Shown: positions 47,029-57,487, counted from the first letter of the stretch. The stretch is 64,000 nucleotides of DNA from Pseudomonas fulva (GCF_015680705.1 NZ_JADNYP010000012.1:1-64000); one strand, 5' to 3'. Notes: generated by a model not told the origin, from the sequence alone. Program-made: numbers and translations.

Positions 47029-49278
47029 TCACCCGCTGCCCAGCGAGATACCGCTCGTCTCGATCCGCGGCACGCTGAAGCGGAACGTGCTGACTTGGCC
47101 CGGCTCGCTGTTGGCACTGATCTCGCCGCCGTGCGCCTTGATGATTCCCCGAGTGATGTATAGCCCCAGTCCGGTGCCGTCCGGGTTGCCTTCGCGCGCC
47201 GTCCAGTAGCGTTCGAACACATGCGGCAATTGCTCGGGCGCGATGCCACGGCCGGTGTCGCGCACGGTGAAGGCCACGCTGGCGCCATCGGCCCGGGCGC
47301 TCACCGCAACCGTGCCATGCGCGTCGGTGAACTTGACGGCGTTGCCCACCAGGTTCGACAGCACCTGGAACAGGCGCTCGGGATCGGCATTGATGTGCAG
47401 GCCTGGCTGGGCTTCGAACACCAGCCGCACCAGCTTGGTCTGGGCCAGAGGGGCGAGCAAGGCTTGGGCTTCTTCGAGCATCAGGCTGACATCCAGTGGT
47501 CTTGGCGCGATCACGTAGCGTCCGGCTTCGATCTTGGAGGTATCGAGCAAATCATCGAGCAACGCATTCATGCGACTGGTCGCCTGTTGCATGGTGCTGA
47601 TGGCCGAGGTGACGCGCCGAGAGGCGTTGACCGCATCACTGCTGAAAGTTTTCTGCATCATGCCGCAGAGCATGGCAATCACCGTCATGGGGCTGCGCAG
47701 GTCATGGGAGACGACTGCCATCAGCTCGTCGCGCGCACGCACGGCAGCCTGCTCCCTGAGCACCTGGCGCGACAGGTCGATTTCCAGGGCGCAGCGGCGC
47801 AGGTCATTGGCGGCGAAACGGTCGCCATGGCTCCACTTGCGCGAGATGCCTTCCATCTCCACTTTCCACTGCTCGAACGAAGAGCGTGGTCGCAGCCGCA
47901 ATTCGTCGCCCGAAGGATCCAGGTGCATCGGTTTGCGTGGATCTCCGCTCCAGGACAGGGTTTCCTTGACTTCCGGGCGGAACCAGATGATGCCGTTGGT
48001 AACCGGCTTGGGCAGGGACAGGGTCAGCACACCGCTGGCGAGCAAGCGATATTCGTTCGCAGGCGGGTACACGCTGCCCAGCTCATGCGAGGCGAATACC
48101 GGCATGCGCTGCTGCTCGATCCAGTGATGCAGCGCGTGGATCTGCGCTGGTGTCGGGCAAGCGCCGGCAGTGCGCAACTGATCCCCGTCGATGATCGCCA
48201 CGCCACTGGCATCGACCAGCTCCAGCAGTTGCCCGGCAGAGGCGGCCAAGCCGTCGAATACGCTTGCGGCGCTTTCCCGCATGGCCTGCTCGAAGCGTGC
48301 CAAGCTATCGATCTTGGCCTCACGCTCGGCGGCCAGTTGCAATGCCTGCATGGCACTGATCTGCAGCGACAGCACTTGGCCAATGGTCTTGCATGCACTG
48401 CGCAGGCTGCTCGGAACATGCAAGGGTGTACGGTTGCCGCAAGTGATCAAGCCCCAGAGCCGACCTTCGCAGACCAGCGAGATGCTCATCGACGACAGCA
48501 CGCCCATGTTGCGCATGTACTGGCAGTGGATCGGCGACACGCTGCGCAAGGTGGCGAAGCTGAGGTCCAGCGGCTGCTCGTCCTGGGGGCGCATCGCCGG
48601 CACGATCGGCACCGGCGTGTAGGCGGCATCCGGGATGATGCGCAACCAGTTGCTCAGGTAGAGCTGGCGAGCCTGGGCCGGAATGTCCGAGGCGGGGAAG
48701 TACAGGCCCTTGAACCGCTCCATGCCCAGTGATGAAGCCTCCGCGACCACCTGGCCGTGGCCTTCCTCCTCGAATCGGTAGACAAGCACGCGATCGTAGC
48801 CGGTCAGCGCCTGTACCTCCCGCACGACCAGATCATGCAAGGTGTCGAGATCTTGTGCAGCCTGCAGGCGCTGCAGCATTCGGTTGAGGTGGCTGTGCGG
48901 GTCGCTGGCGCTGGACGCGAGCAGTTCGAGCTCGAAGATCAGCAGGCCGTCATGGCGGTGCAGGAAGCCTTCGAAGGCGATACCGTCGAGCTTGACGGCG
49001 AGCGGCTGCAGATCCTCGGCAAGGTCCTGTTCGACCAGTTTGCATACCTGCTCGGCCAGGCCCGCGCCGACCAGCGCGGGCAGCGGCTTGCCCAGCACTT
49101 GGGAGGCTTCGATCCCCAACAAGGTCCCGACATTGGCGCTGATCTGCAGGATGTCCAGCGCCGGTTCGCTCAGGGTCATCAGTACGCCATGGGGCTGGAT
49201 GGCACCTGGGTATTGGATCGGTTCGCTGGCACAGTTGGCCAGCAACCGTTCGAACGCGGCGTCATCGAGGCGCTTCAC
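47029..49278 (-). CDS. Bacteriophytochrome histidine kinase (second copy)
   Basis: A 749-residue paralogue of the first phytochrome. The biliverdin-binding Cys16 precedes EPIQYPGAIQPHG; the GAF domain has FPASDIPAQARQLY and LRSVSPIHCQYMRNMG; the PHY tongue motif is RPRSSFEQW. The kinase has VVSHDLRSPM with His525, then NLVGNAVKFT, DTGRGI and GTGLGLYI. A GTG at 49278 is chosen because AGGGGG lies six bases upstream; a TTG at 49296 would add six residues. It has no adjacent response regulator or heme oxygenase and stands alone, unlike the copy at 22–24 kb. Confidence 0.95.
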   Translation of the reverse strand: MKRLDDAAFERLLANCASEPIQYPGAIQPHGVLMTLSEPALDILQISANVGTLLGIEASQVLGKPLPALVGAGLAEQVCKLVEQDLAEDLQPLAVKLDGIAFEGFLHRHDGLLIFELELLASSASDPHSHLNRMLQRLQAAQDLDTLHDLVVREVQALTGYDRVLVYRFEEEGHGQVVAEASSLGMERFKGLYFPASDIPAQARQLYLSNWLRIIPDAAYTPVPIVPAMRPQDEQPLDLSFATLRSVSPIHCQYMRNMGVLSSMSISLVCEGRLWGLITCGNRTPLHVPSSLRSACKTIGQVLSLQISAMQALQLAAEREAKIDSLARFEQAMRESAASVFDGLAASAGQLLELVDASGVAIIDGDQLRTAGACPTPAQIHALHHWIEQQRMPVFASHELGSVYPPANEYRLLASGVLTLSLPKPVTNGIIWFRPEVKETLSWSGDPRKPMHLDPSGDELRLRPRSSFEQWKVEMEGISRKWSHGDRFAANDLRRCALEIDLSRQVLREQAAVRARDELMAVVSHDLRSPMTVIAMLCGMMQKTFSSDAVNASRRVTSAISTMQQATSRMNALLDDLLDTSKIEAGRYVIAPRPLDVSLMLEEAQALLAPLAQTKLVRLVFEAQPGLHINADPERLFQVLSNLVGNAVKFTDAHGTVAVSARADGASVAFTVRDTGRGIAPEQLPHVFERYWTAREGNPDGTGLGLYITRGIIKAHGGEISANSEPGQVSTFRFSVPRIETSGISLGSG

Positions 49279-49685
49279 AGGCGACCCCCTGGGCAACGAG
49301 GTCGCGAGAAACTGGCGCGGCTTTCAGGCAGCAAGCCTCGAGGGGCACGAAACGAAACAGACGGGGGAGCGTTGGAGCCAGAGGCATCGAGCGATCTCTC
49401 GTGAGCAGGTGGACAGATACGGCAGACGCCTTCCTGGTTGGCAAGGTGCCATCCTACAGGAAGACAAGCGGAAAACCCGTTGGTTTTTCGAGGGCTGGCA
49501 AATCGCTTGCAAGCCGTGCCGCGCTGCCAGGCTGCGGGCACTGCCCCGCAGCCAGCAGAGCATGCGTGAAACCGGTGCGCTTGGCTTTGCTCTGCCACGC
49601 GCGCACCCATGCGCAAGGCCGGCGCTTGCCGTCAGAGGACGCCGCCGTGCACTCGCTCAGTCTGGCGGCGCACGCCGACCTGATT
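49279..49685. other. Upstream region of the second phytochrome
   Basis: About 400 bases without a recognisable gene. Open frames exist in several directions but none has a ribosome site or known domain. It should hold the phytochrome promoter; none was confidently identified. Confidence 0.4.
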
Positions 49686-49844
49686 AGGCTATGTACCAAA
49701 AGTCGCCGAGCGACGATCAGGCAAGGCGAAAACAGGCGAGGAACGGCCGGGGTCGCGCTCGACTTTACGGGTTGTAAATGAGCATTCCGAGCCTGTTTTC
49801 AACGTAGCCTGATCGTCGCGCAGGCACTTCTGGTAAAAAGCCTA
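49686..49844. mobile_element. Palindromic MITE-like element
   Basis: The ends are imperfect inverted repeats about 50 bases long. The left arm contains AGGCTATGTACCAAAAGT, GCGACGATCAGGC and GAAAACAGGC; the right arm contains GCCTGTTTTC, GCCTGATCGTCGC and ACTTCTGGT…AGCCT. The 60-base centre is unrelated. It has no coding capacity. The right end runs into the stop codon of the TauE/SafE gene (49842–49844). Similar intergenic elements are known in pseudomonads, but copy number could not be tested. Confidence 0.6.
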
Positions 49845-50627
49845 GAAGGCCAGCTTGTAGCCGATCAACAGCAGCATGCCGGCCAGACATGGGCGCAGGA
49901 TGCGATCGGAGATGCGTCCGGCCAGGTGGCTCCCCAGGTAGATGCCCGGCAGTGAACCGAGCAACAGGTAGCCCAGCAGCGCCCAGTCAAGGTTGCCCAT
50001 GCTTGCATGGCCAAGGCCGGCAACCAGGGTCAAGGGTACCGCGTGGGCGATCTCGGTGCCCACCAGCCGACGGGTGACCAGGAACGGGTAGAGCAGGAAC
50101 AGCGCGACCGTGCCCAGCGCGCCGGCACCGATCGAGGTCAGAGTGACCATCACGCCGAGCACCGTACCGGTCAGCACGGTGAGCACGGTGAGGGTGCGCT
50201 CGCTCAAATGATAGTGGTCACCGGCATGGCGATTGGCGAAAGCTTGCAAGCGAGAGCGAAACAGGATCGCCAACGCCGTGATGATCAGCACCACCGCCAG
50301 CCCCTGCTTGATGACCGCGTTGAGCGCCGAGGTGTCGGCATGCAGGGTGCCGAGGAACCACAAAGTCAGCGCCGCGGCGGGCACGCTGCCCAGGCTCAGC
50401 AGCCCGGTGATCTTCCAGTCGATGTTCCTGTTGCGGCTGTGGACCCAGACGCCGCTGGCCTTGGTCACCGCCGCATAAAGCAGGTCGGTGCCGACGGCCG
50501 TGGCTGGATTGATGCCGAACCATAGAAGGATCGGCGTCATCAGCGAGCCGCCCCCGACCCCTGTCATGCCGACGATGAAACCAACCACCAATCCCGCAAC
50601 CGTGAAACCAAAAGAACCTACATCCAT
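49842..50627 (-). CDS. TauE/SafE-family permease
   Basis: A 261-residue membrane protein with about eight helices. The repeated family motifs are GFIVGMTGVGGGSLMTPILL near the N-terminus and TSIGAGALGTVAL in the second half. This TSUP family exports sulfite, sulfoacetate or related anions. A CysB- or tau-type link is possible but nothing adjacent confirms the substrate. Its stop codon lies within the end of the palindromic element, so the element's insertion may have replaced the last codons. Confidence 0.9.
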   Translation of the reverse strand: MDVGSFGFTVAGLVVGFIVGMTGVGGGSLMTPILLWFGINPATAVGTDLLYAAVTKASGVWVHSRNRNIDWKITGLLSLGSVPAAALTLWFLGTLHADTSALNAVIKQGLAVVLIITALAILFRSRLQAFANRHAGDHYHLSERTLTVLTVLTGTVLGVMVTLTSIGAGALGTVALFLLYPFLVTRRLVGTEIAHAVPLTLVAGLGHASMGNLDWALLGYLLLGSLPGIYLGSHLAGRISDRILRPCLAGMLLLIGYKLAF

Positions 50628-50706
50628 ATGCTACTCGTTGCCCAGCCATGCCCGTGATCGGATGGCAGCCAGCATATAGAAATTTTTATAGCTAAATAGA
50701 CTTGTT

Positions 50707-50724
50707 GGTTATTAGTTTATAACC
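50707..50724. promoter_or_regulatory. Inverted repeat in AT-rich promoter region
   Basis: GGTTAT-TAGTTT-ATAACC is a perfect 6-6-6 inverted repeat in a strongly AT-rich stretch (about 50675–50740) upstream of the permease. It is a plausible operator; the regulator is unknown. Confidence 0.4.
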
Positions 50725-50841
50725 ATCAGTTTTTATGAAGCATCCGCAAGCCTGCGCTGCCAGGCGGCAGTCGCAGGCTTGCAGTGACCCAGCAGAGAGC
50801 CGCCAGATCACCCCCGCGGAGCGCGGCTCGAGCGGCTTGGT

Positions 50842-52725
50842 TCAGATCCGGAAGCTACCTACCAGCTGCTTCAACCGACCTGCCTGCTGCGCCAGCGCAT
50901 CGCAATGACGCAGCGTCTCGTTGAGGTTCTCCATGCCTTGCTGGTTCAGGCTGTTGATCTGCGTGATGTCCAGGTTGAGGCTTTCCACCACGGCGGTCTG
51001 CTCCTCGGTCGCCGCCGCCACCGACTGGTTCATGCCATCGATCTCGCCGATGCGCAGGGTCACGCTGTTGAGCCGTTCGCCGGCCTGGTTGGCTACCTGC
51101 ACACTCTGCTCGCTGGCAACCTGGCTGCTGTTCATGGTATGCACCGCCTCGCGTGAACCGACCTGCAGGCCCGTGATCATGCGATGGATCTCCTCGGCCG
51201 ATTCCTGGGTGCGGTGGGCCAGGTTGCGCACCTCGTCGGCTACCACGGCGAAGCCGCGGCCGGCTTCGCCGGCGCGGGCCGCCTCGATGGCCGCGTTGAG
51301 CGCCAGCAGGTTGGTCTGCTGCGAGATACCCTTGATCACGTCGAGGATCTTGCCGATATCGTCGGTGCTGGCGTTGAGCGCTTCGATCCGCTGGCACGAC
51401 TCGCTGATCTTCTGCGACAGGGCAGTCATGGCCTCGATGCTTTGCTCCACGACCTTGCGTCCGTCGTGCGCCTGCTCGCTGGCGCCGCTGGCCTGCTGCG
51501 AGGCATCGGCGGCGTTGCGGGCGATTTCCTGAGTCGCGGCGCCCAGCTGGTTGATCGCTGCTGCCACGCTGCTGGTGCGCAGGCTCTGCTCCTCGGAGCC
51601 GCTGATCGAGGCATTGGATGCGCTCATCACGCGTTCGGACAGGTCATGCACCAGGCGAGTGGCTGAGGAGACCTCGGTGATCGAGGCATGAATACGCTCG
51701 ACGAAGCGGTTGAACGAGCCGGCCAGTTCGCCGAATTCGTCCTTGTGGGCCACACCCAGGCGTCGGGTCAGGTCGCCTTCGCCCTCGGCGATGTCGCGCA
51801 TGGCCCGGCCCATGGTGGTCAGCGGGCGCATCAGCAGCGGGATCAGCAGGCTCAGCAGGCCAGCGATGGCGAGCACCGCGACCAGCATGGCGATGATCGC
51901 CGATACCCGGAACTGGCCGAGCGGAGCGTAGGCCTTGTCCTTGTCGATCGACAGGCCAATGTACCACTGCGCCGAAGGCAGGCCATTGACCGGCGCGAAG
52001 GCGATGATCCGTTGCTCTCCATCGAGGGTCGCCTCCTGCATGCCCGGTTCGACACGCAGAGCGCTACCCGGATACAGGTCCTTGAGGTTCTTCATCAGCT
52101 GGCCCTTGTCGGGACTCACGATCATCTGGCCCTGGCGATCGACCAGGAAGGCGTGGCCGATACCACCGAAATCCACGGCGTTGATGATCGGCACCAGGCT
52201 GTCCAGGGACAGATCGCCGCCGATCACTCCAAGCAGCTCGCCACCGCCTTGGCGCTTCACCGGAACGGCTATCGTTACCACCAGCCCACCCACGGCGCCC
52301 TGATACGGAGGCGTCAGCACCGTCTGTCCAGCGCCCCTGGCGGCGGCGTACCAGGGGCGCTGGCGTGGATCATAGCCTGCCGGCATCTGCACGTCGGGGC
52401 GCTGGGTAAAGACACCATCGGCCTGCCCTAGGTAGGTGAAGAGAAAGTTGTTGGTCAGGGAGGGCTGATCCACCAGGCCGGCGACATTGCCGGTGCCTTG
52501 GCGCGCGACATCTTCGGCCAGGTTTTCCAGCGCCAGGATTTTCCCGCTCATCCAGTTCTGTACGCTACTGGCAGTGAGCGCGCCGGACTGGCGTAGCGAG
52601 GATTCCAGGCTCTGGGCGATGGTGTTGCGCTGCAGGTAGTCGTTGTAGAGCGTGAACAAGGCGAACGCCAGAATGACGACGCCGCAGGCACTCAGGAGAA
52701 TCTTGTGGCGAAACTTCAGGTTCAT
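50842..52725 (-). CDS. Methyl-accepting chemoreceptor, amino-acid dCache type
   Basis: A 627-residue chemoreceptor. A transmembrane helix at ~8–28 is followed by a periplasmic dCache sensor, a second helix (~285–307), HAMP and a signalling domain with the hairpin tip [24 protein letters not shown]. The amino-acid-binding motif known from PctA-like receptors is present at Tyr118, Arg123, Trp125, Tyr126 and Tyr141, with Asp171 about where expected. It should therefore mediate chemotaxis to amino acids (family knowledge plus motif). The ATG at 52725 gives a normal MCP N-terminus; the longer reading is rejected. Confidence 0.92.
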   Translation of the reverse strand: MNLKFRHKILLSACGVVILAFALFTLYNDYLQRNTIAQSLESSLRQSGALTASSVQNWMSGKILALENLAEDVARQGTGNVAGLVDQPSLTNNFLFTYLGQADGVFTQRPDVQMPAGYDPRQRPWYAAARGAGQTVLTPPYQGAVGGLVVTIAVPVKRQGGGELLGVIGGDLSLDSLVPIINAVDFGGIGHAFLVDRQGQMIVSPDKGQLMKNLKDLYPGSALRVEPGMQEATLDGEQRIIAFAPVNGLPSAQWYIGLSIDKDKAYAPLGQFRVSAIIAMLVAVLAIAGLLSLLIPLLMRPLTTMGRAMRDIAEGEGDLTRRLGVAHKDEFGELAGSFNRFVERIHASITEVSSATRLVHDLSERVMSASNASISGSEEQSLRTSSVAAAINQLGAATQEIARNAADASQQASGASEQAHDGRKVVEQSIEAMTALSQKISESCQRIEALNASTDDIGKILDVIKGISQQTNLLALNAAIEAARAGEAGRGFAVVADEVRNLAHRTQESAEEIHRMITGLQVGSREAVHTMNSSQVASEQSVQVANQAGERLNSVTLRIGEIDGMNQSVAAATEEQTAVVESLNLDITQINSLNQQGMENLNETLRHCDALAQQAGRLKQLVGSFRI

Positions 52726-53059
52726 GCTTCCAGACCTTGGGCCAGATGAGGAGGGAAGGGCTTGCCGGTAGCCGGCGCGAGGACACGGCCTGGCAAGATG
52801 GCTATCGGCAGCTGGCGCCAAACATTGATAGGGCATGAAGGATTCACGGGTCCACCGGACGGATGGAACCAGAGGCCGCTCGCAATCGAGCCTGCAACCG
52901 AAATCGACCCTCAGTCACTCATACAAAAAGTTTCTAGGAATAACCTCTGCTATAGCCAAAACCAATCATTGGCATCAGCTTTGCCAATGAGCCACCGGAC
53001 TGATGCTGGGGTAGGATTGCTCCCGTCAACGATTTTCAACCCATGAAGGAGCGTCTCGC
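52726..53059. other. Divergent region between chemoreceptor and ahpC
   Basis: About 330 bases holding promoters for both genes. The part near 52920–52990 is AT-rich and contains a perfect inverted repeat (separate entry). A -10-like TAGGAT lies near 53010. No other gene is seen. Confidence 0.5.
52967..52989. promoter_or_regulatory. Candidate operator upstream of ahpC
   Basis: CATTGGCA-TCAGCTT-TGCCAATG is a perfect 8-7-8 inverted repeat about 70 bases before ahpC. OxyR is the usual activator of ahpC, but the sequence is not a clear OxyR site, so another regulator may bind. Confidence 0.5.
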
Positions 53060-53623
53060 ATGCCTATCATCAACAGCCAGGTCAAACCGTTCAACGCAAC
53101 CGCCTACCACAATGGCGAATTCGTTCAGCTGAGCGAAGCCGATCTCAAGGGCAAGTGGTCCGTCGTTTTCTTCTACCCGGCCGACTTCACCTTCGTCTGC
53201 CCGACCGAGCTGGGCGACTTGGCCGACAACTACGCCGAATTCCAGAAGCTGGGCGTGGAGATCTACGGCGTGTCCACCGACACCCACTTCACCCACAAGG
53301 CCTGGCACGACACCTCGGAAACCATCGGCAAGATCAAGTACCCGCTGATCGGTGACCCGACTCACCAGATCGCTCGCAACTTCGACGTACTGATCGAAGA
53401 CGCCGGCCTGGCCGATCGCGGTACCTTCGTGATCAACCCGGAAGGCCAGATCAAGATCGTCGAGATCAACGACGGTGGCGTAGGCCGTGACGCCAGCGAG
53501 CTGCTGCGCAAGGTCAAGGCTGCCCAGTACGTCGCTGCCCACCCAGGCGAAGTCTGCCCGGCCAAGTGGCAGGAAGGCGAGGCTACCTTGGCTCCGTCGC
53601 TGGACCTGGTCGGCAAGATCTAA
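53060..53623 (+). CDS. ahpC: Alkyl hydroperoxide reductase C (peroxiredoxin)
   Basis: A 187-residue typical 2-Cys peroxiredoxin. The peroxidatic Cys47 lies in FVCPTE and the resolving Cys166 in EVCPAKW. It reduces hydrogen peroxide and organic hydroperoxides and is recycled by AhpF, encoded 127 bases downstream. GAAGGAG precedes the start by about eight bases. A candidate operator lies upstream and an intergenic hairpin may lower ahpF expression relative to ahpC. Confidence 0.97.
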   Translation: MPIINSQVKPFNATAYHNGEFVQLSEADLKGKWSVVFFYPADFTFVCPTELGDLADNYAEFQKLGVEIYGVSTDTHFTHKAWHDTSETIGKIKYPLIGDPTHQIARNFDVLIEDAGLADRGTFVINPEGQIKIVEINDGGVGRDASELLRKVKAAQYVAAHPGEVCPAKWQEGEATLAPSLDLVGKI

Positions 53624-53686
53624 GACCGTGCGCCAGATCTGGGCGGTGAGCAGCCGCCACACCTGAAGTTGTCACCGCCCCGTCAG

Positions 53687-53720
53687 AACGCCCGGGCGAA
53701 CCTGCCTGGGCGTTTTCGTT
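53687..53720 (+). terminator. Hairpin between ahpC and ahpF
   Basis: AACGCCCGGGC (53687–53697) pairs with GCCTGGGCGTT (53704–53714), with one wobble, followed by TTCGTTT. It probably attenuates read-through so that ahpC mRNA exceeds ahpF mRNA. Confidence 0.78.
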
Positions 53721-53750
53721 TACAGCGTTTGAAAGAAGGAATCGCCCCGT

Positions 53751-55313
53751 ATGTTGGACGCCACGCTTAAATCGCAACTCAAAGCCTACCTGGAGCGGGT
53801 CACCCAGCCGATCGAGATCGTTGCATCCCTCGACGACGGTGCGAAATCCCGCGAGTTGCATGACTTGCTGGTAGATATCGCCAGCCTGTCGAACCTGATC
53901 ACCCTGCGCGCGGACGGTGACGATACCCGTCGTCCTTCGTTCTCGCTCAATCGCCCTGGGGAACACATCAGCCTGCGTTTCGCCGGCATCCCCATGGGCC
54001 ATGAGTTCACCTCCCTGGTGCTGGCGCTGCTGCAGGTCGGCGGCCATCCCTCCAAGGCCAGTGCCGAAGTGATCGAGCAGATCCGGGCGCTGGAAGGTGA
54101 ATTCGTCTTCGAGACCTATTTCTCGCTGTCGTGCCAGAACTGCCCGGACGTGGTCCAGGCATTGAACCTGATGGCGGTGCTCAACCCCAACGTGCGCCAT
54201 GTGGCGATCGACGGCGCGCTGTTCCAGGCCGAGGTCGAGTCGCGCAAGATCATGGCCGTGCCGAGCATCTACCTCAACGGCGAAGTGTTCGGCCAGGGGC
54301 GCATGGGCCTGGAGGAAATCCTCGGCAAGATCGACACCAGCGCCGGCAGCCGCCAGGCCGAGAAGATCAACGCCAAGCAAGCCTTCGACGTGCTGGTGGT
54401 CGGCGGTGGCCCAGCCGGCGCCTCGGCGGCCATCTATGCCGCGCGCAAGGGCATCCGCACCGGTGTCGTGGCCGAGCGTTTCGGCGGCCAGGTGCTCGAC
54501 ACCATGGCCATCGAGAACTTCATTTCGGTCCAGGAAACCGAAGGACCCAAACTGGCTACCGCGCTCGAGGAGCACGTCAAGCAGTACGACGTGGACATCA
54601 TGAACCTGCAGCGTGGCCAAGCGCTGGTTGCGGGCGTCGACGGTGGGCTGCACGAAGTGCGCCTGGCCAGCGGTGCCTCGCTCAAGGCCAAGACCGTGAT
54701 CCTGGCCACCGGTGCCCGCTGGCGCGAGATGAACGTCCCCGGCGAGCAGCAATACCGCGCCCGTGGCGTGGCCTACTGCCCGCACTGCGACGGTCCGCTG
54801 TTCAAGGGCAAGCGCGTGGCGGTCATTGGCGGCGGCAACTCCGGCGTCGAGGCGGCCATCGACCTGGCCGGTATCGTCGCCCACGTGACGCTCATCGAGT
54901 TCGACAGCCAGCTGCGTGCCGACGCCGTGCTGCAGCGCAAGCTGCACAGCCTGTCGAACGTCAAGGTCATCACCAGCGCGCTGACCACCGAAGTGCTGGG
55001 CGACGGCGAGAAGGTCACCGGCCTGCGCTACAAGGATCGCACCGACGATACCGAGCACGCACTGGAGCTCGAGGGCATCTTCGTGCAGATCGGCCTGCTG
55101 CCCAACACCGACTGGCTCAAGGGGACCGTCGAGCTGTCTGCGCGTGGCGAGATCATCGTCGACGCCAAGGGCCAGACCAACATCCCCGGTGTGTTCGCCG
55201 CCGGTGACGTGACCACCGTGCCGTACAAGCAGATCGTGATCGCCGTGGGCGAGGGCGCCAAGGCTTCGCTGTCGGCCTTCGACCACCTGATCCGCACCTC
55301 GGCGCCAGCCTGA
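53751..55313 (+). CDS. ahpF: Alkyl hydroperoxide reductase F (NADH:peroxiredoxin reductase)
   Basis: A 520-residue flavoprotein that passes electrons from NADH to AhpC. The N-terminal double thioredoxin-fold domain has CQNC at Cys128/Cys131. The thioredoxin-reductase-like part has the FAD motif [10 protein letters not shown], the active-site pair CPHC at Cys343/Cys346, and the NADH motif [10 protein letters not shown]. Length and order match AhpF. Stable expression with ahpC is expected under peroxide stress. Confidence 0.97.
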   Translation: MLDATLKSQLKAYLERVTQPIEIVASLDDGAKSRELHDLLVDIASLSNLITLRADGDDTRRPSFSLNRPGEHISLRFAGIPMGHEFTSLVLALLQVGGHPSKASAEVIEQIRALEGEFVFETYFSLSCQNCPDVVQALNLMAVLNPNVRHVAIDGALFQAEVESRKIMAVPSIYLNGEVFGQGRMGLEEILGKIDTSAGSRQAEKINAKQAFDVLVVGGGPAGASAAIYAARKGIRTGVVAERFGGQVLDTMAIENFISVQETEGPKLATALEEHVKQYDVDIMNLQRGQALVAGVDGGLHEVRLASGASLKAKTVILATGARWREMNVPGEQQYRARGVAYCPHCDGPLFKGKRVAVIGGGNSGVEAAIDLAGIVAHVTLIEFDSQLRADAVLQRKLHSLSNVKVITSALTTEVLGDGEKVTGLRYKDRTDDTEHALELEGIFVQIGLLPNTDWLKGTVELSARGEIIVDAKGQTNIPGVFAAGDVTTVPYKQIVIAVGEGAKASLSAFDHLIRTSAPA

Positions 55314-55433
55314 GGGCGGCGCAGCCGCGGCGGTCTCGCTGCGGCTAGCCCCGACAGATCCGCTGACAACTCGCGCAGGGCCTCTTCCGACGGCTGTCTA
55401 TAGTGAAGACAGACAGTTGTCGGAGAGGCCCTG

Positions 55434-55628
55434 ATGCGTTTGATCAGTCGTGAACCCTGGTGGCGCGATCCACCCCAACCCGGCCAGCGGGAGCAGGACC
55501 TGCACTGGGGCTACCTGGAAATCCATGCCGATGGACGCGCGGTGTTCGTCGACCAGCGGCCGAGCGACAGGGAGCTGGCCGAGCGCAAGAGCTGCCGGAA
55601 TTTCCCGACGGTCGAAGGGAAGCCCTGA
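55434..55628 (+). CDS. Small conserved hypothetical protein
   Basis: A 64-residue basic protein rich in Trp, Arg and Pro (REPWWRDPPQPGQ; WGYLEIHADGRAVFVDQRP). GGAGAGG lies seven bases before the ATG, and a -10-like TATAGT sits at 55399–55404, both supporting expression. No domain is recognised. It lies alone between ahpF and the convergent YceH gene. Confidence 0.65.
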   Translation: MRLISREPWWRDPPQPGQREQDLHWGYLEIHADGRAVFVDQRPSDRELAERKSCRNFPTVEGKP

Positions 55629-55723
55629 GCCTGCCATGACTTGTCAGGTCCCGGGCAAGGGCGACGCGCTTGCAGCTTCGATGATCATTGGCCCTTTCGC
55701 CCAGGTGTGCGGCAGGCTCGGCT

Positions 55724-56371
55724 CTATCCCTCCAGCTCTGCCAGGCGCGCCTCCAGTGCCGCGACCCGGGCTTCCAGCGCGTCGATGCGCTCTTGCGCCA
55801 CATTGCTCGCCACGGTGCGCTCGCCACCCGCCTGCTGACGTGCCGCGAGGATCGCCTCGACCTCGGCCGGATCGCCCAGGGCATGGGTGTAGCGGTCCTC
55901 GCGCTGGCCGGCCTGGCGCGGCAGGTGCAAGGCAAGCTCGCGCGATACCAGGCGATCAAGCTGGTGCTGGACCTGCTCGATATCCTCGAAGGCATGCAGC
56001 CTGGCGCTGCGCGTCAACAGTTCGTTGAGCGTCTGCGGTCCGCGCAGCAACAGCAGCCCCAGCAATACCAACTGCGCCGGGACCAGTTCCAGCGCCTTGT
56101 CGACCCGCTGCTCCCAGCGATCGGCCCGGTTGCCCATCTGCAGGCGCGTCATGCCTTGCGCCTCGAGGGCGCGCAGGGCCTGGCCGACCTGCCCAGGCGT
56201 CAGGCTCATCACGGGTTCGCGGCTGGTCTTCTGGTTGCACGCCAGGACCACGGCGTTCAAGGTGAGCGGGTAGCTTTCCGGGTTGCTCGCCTGTTTTTCG
56301 ATCAAGGCGCCGAGCACTCGGATCTCGACACTGTTGAAGCGGCCCGCATTGACACTCTGCTGCTCTGACAT
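55724..56371 (-). CDS. YceH/UPF0502 winged-helix protein
   Basis: A 215-residue member of the YceH/DUF480 family with two winged-helix domains. Typical segments are [23 protein letters not shown] near residue 18 and [17 protein letters not shown] near 108. The C-terminus (~185–213) is a heptad-rich coiled coil ([21 protein letters not shown]). Likely a DNA-binding or adaptor protein; function not established. Confidence 0.92.
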   Translation of the reverse strand: MSEQQSVNAGRFNSVEIRVLGALIEKQASNPESYPLTLNAVVLACNQKTSREPVMSLTPGQVGQALRALEAQGMTRLQMGNRADRWEQRVDKALELVPAQLVLLGLLLLRGPQTLNELLTRSARLHAFEDIEQVQHQLDRLVSRELALHLPRQAGQREDRYTHALGDPAEVEAILAARQQAGGERTVASNVAQERIDALEARVAALEARLAELEG

Positions 56372-56460
56372 GGCCCGATCTCATCACTTGGAAGGGGCCT
56401 TAGCCTAGGATCGTGTCGTGACAAAGACAAGCGGCACGGCGCATGCCTGCCGCGCCGCGG

Positions 56461-57357
56461 CTACCAGTTGAACAGCTCGCGGCGAGCCCCTTCGGTGATG
56501 GCGACGATGCCTGGGTGCTTGACCTTGCGTTCCACCGAGATGGCGTAGAACGACTCGATCACCGCGTCGGTCTGGCCGATCAGCCTGACGCCATACTGTC
56601 GACAGACCTCTTCGGCAATCACGCTGGGGGCGATGAACACGCCGCTGCCGGACTGCCCGAAGGCCTGCATCAGGGCGCTGTCGTCGAACTCGCCGATGAT
56701 CCGCGGCTGTACCTGTTGCTCGCTCAGCCAGCGCAGCAAGCGGCTGCGCACCACGGTTTCCTGCCCGGGAATCAACAGCGGCGTGTTATGCAGGCAGGCA
56801 GGGAAGGGTTGTGTGTAGCGCTCGGCAAGCGTCGCCGTGGCGAAGAAGCTCAAGCCGCACTCTCCCAGCTTCTGGCTATAGCCCTTGATGTCCAGATGGC
56901 CAGGCATGGGGCTGTCGGAAATCACCAGATCCAGACGCTGGATGGCCAGGTCCGCCAGCAGGCGTTCGAGCTTGTCCTCGCGGCAGCTGATGCGCAGCGT
57001 ATTGTCCATCTCCATGGTCGGAGCCAGCAGTCGGTAGACGATCGACTTGGGTACCACATCCGCCACGCCGACGCGGAACAGGATCTGCTGCTCTTCGGGG
57101 CGCGCGCGCAGCATCGCCTCCAGTTCGCTGCCGATCTGGAACATCTGCTCGGCGTAGTCCAGGGTCCGGCGCCCGCTTTCGGTCAGTTCGAGCTGGCGCC
57201 CGACGCGCTGGAACAGCTCGACCCCGTAGGTCTGTTCCAGCAGGCTGATCTGCCCGCTGATGGTCTGAGGGGTGAGGTTGAGCTGTTCGCTGGCACGCAC
57301 GATGCTTCCGGTCCTGGCCACCACCCAGAAGTAATGCAGCTGTCGATAATTGAGCAT
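56461..57357 (-). CDS. nhaR: NhaR-like LysR regulator
   Basis: A 298-residue LysR protein closest in pattern to NhaR, the sodium-responsive activator of the Na+/H+ antiporter gene in enterics. It starts MLNYRQLHYFWVVARTGSIV with helix-turn-helix residues to ~45 (QTISGQISLLEQTYGVELF). It is divergent from a lipoprotein–TerC pair, with a 130-base gap, so these may be its targets. No nhaA is present in the window. Confidence 0.85.
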   Translation of the reverse strand: MLNYRQLHYFWVVARTGSIVRASEQLNLTPQTISGQISLLEQTYGVELFQRVGRQLELTESGRRTLDYAEQMFQIGSELEAMLRARPEEQQILFRVGVADVVPKSIVYRLLAPTMEMDNTLRISCREDKLERLLADLAIQRLDLVISDSPMPGHLDIKGYSQKLGECGLSFFATATLAERYTQPFPACLHNTPLLIPGQETVVRSRLLRWLSEQQVQPRIIGEFDDSALMQAFGQSGSGVFIAPSVIAEEVCRQYGVRLIGQTDAVIESFYAISVERKVKHPGIVAITEGARRELFNW

Positions 57358-57487
57358 GAGGTCGATCTGTTCGGGAAAACCGAAGTATACCCGATGAAAA
57401 TACGAATTTTCCTGAGGTGTTCAGCGCTCTAGAATCAGCCCATCAGCCACGCCGTGGGCGCTGGAATCATTGACAAGCGAGGGACCC

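Noticed and set aside
52920..52990. Canonical OxyR box upstream of ahpC
   Set aside because: ATAG/CTAT half-sites with proper spacing could not be aligned; only a different perfect palindrome is present.
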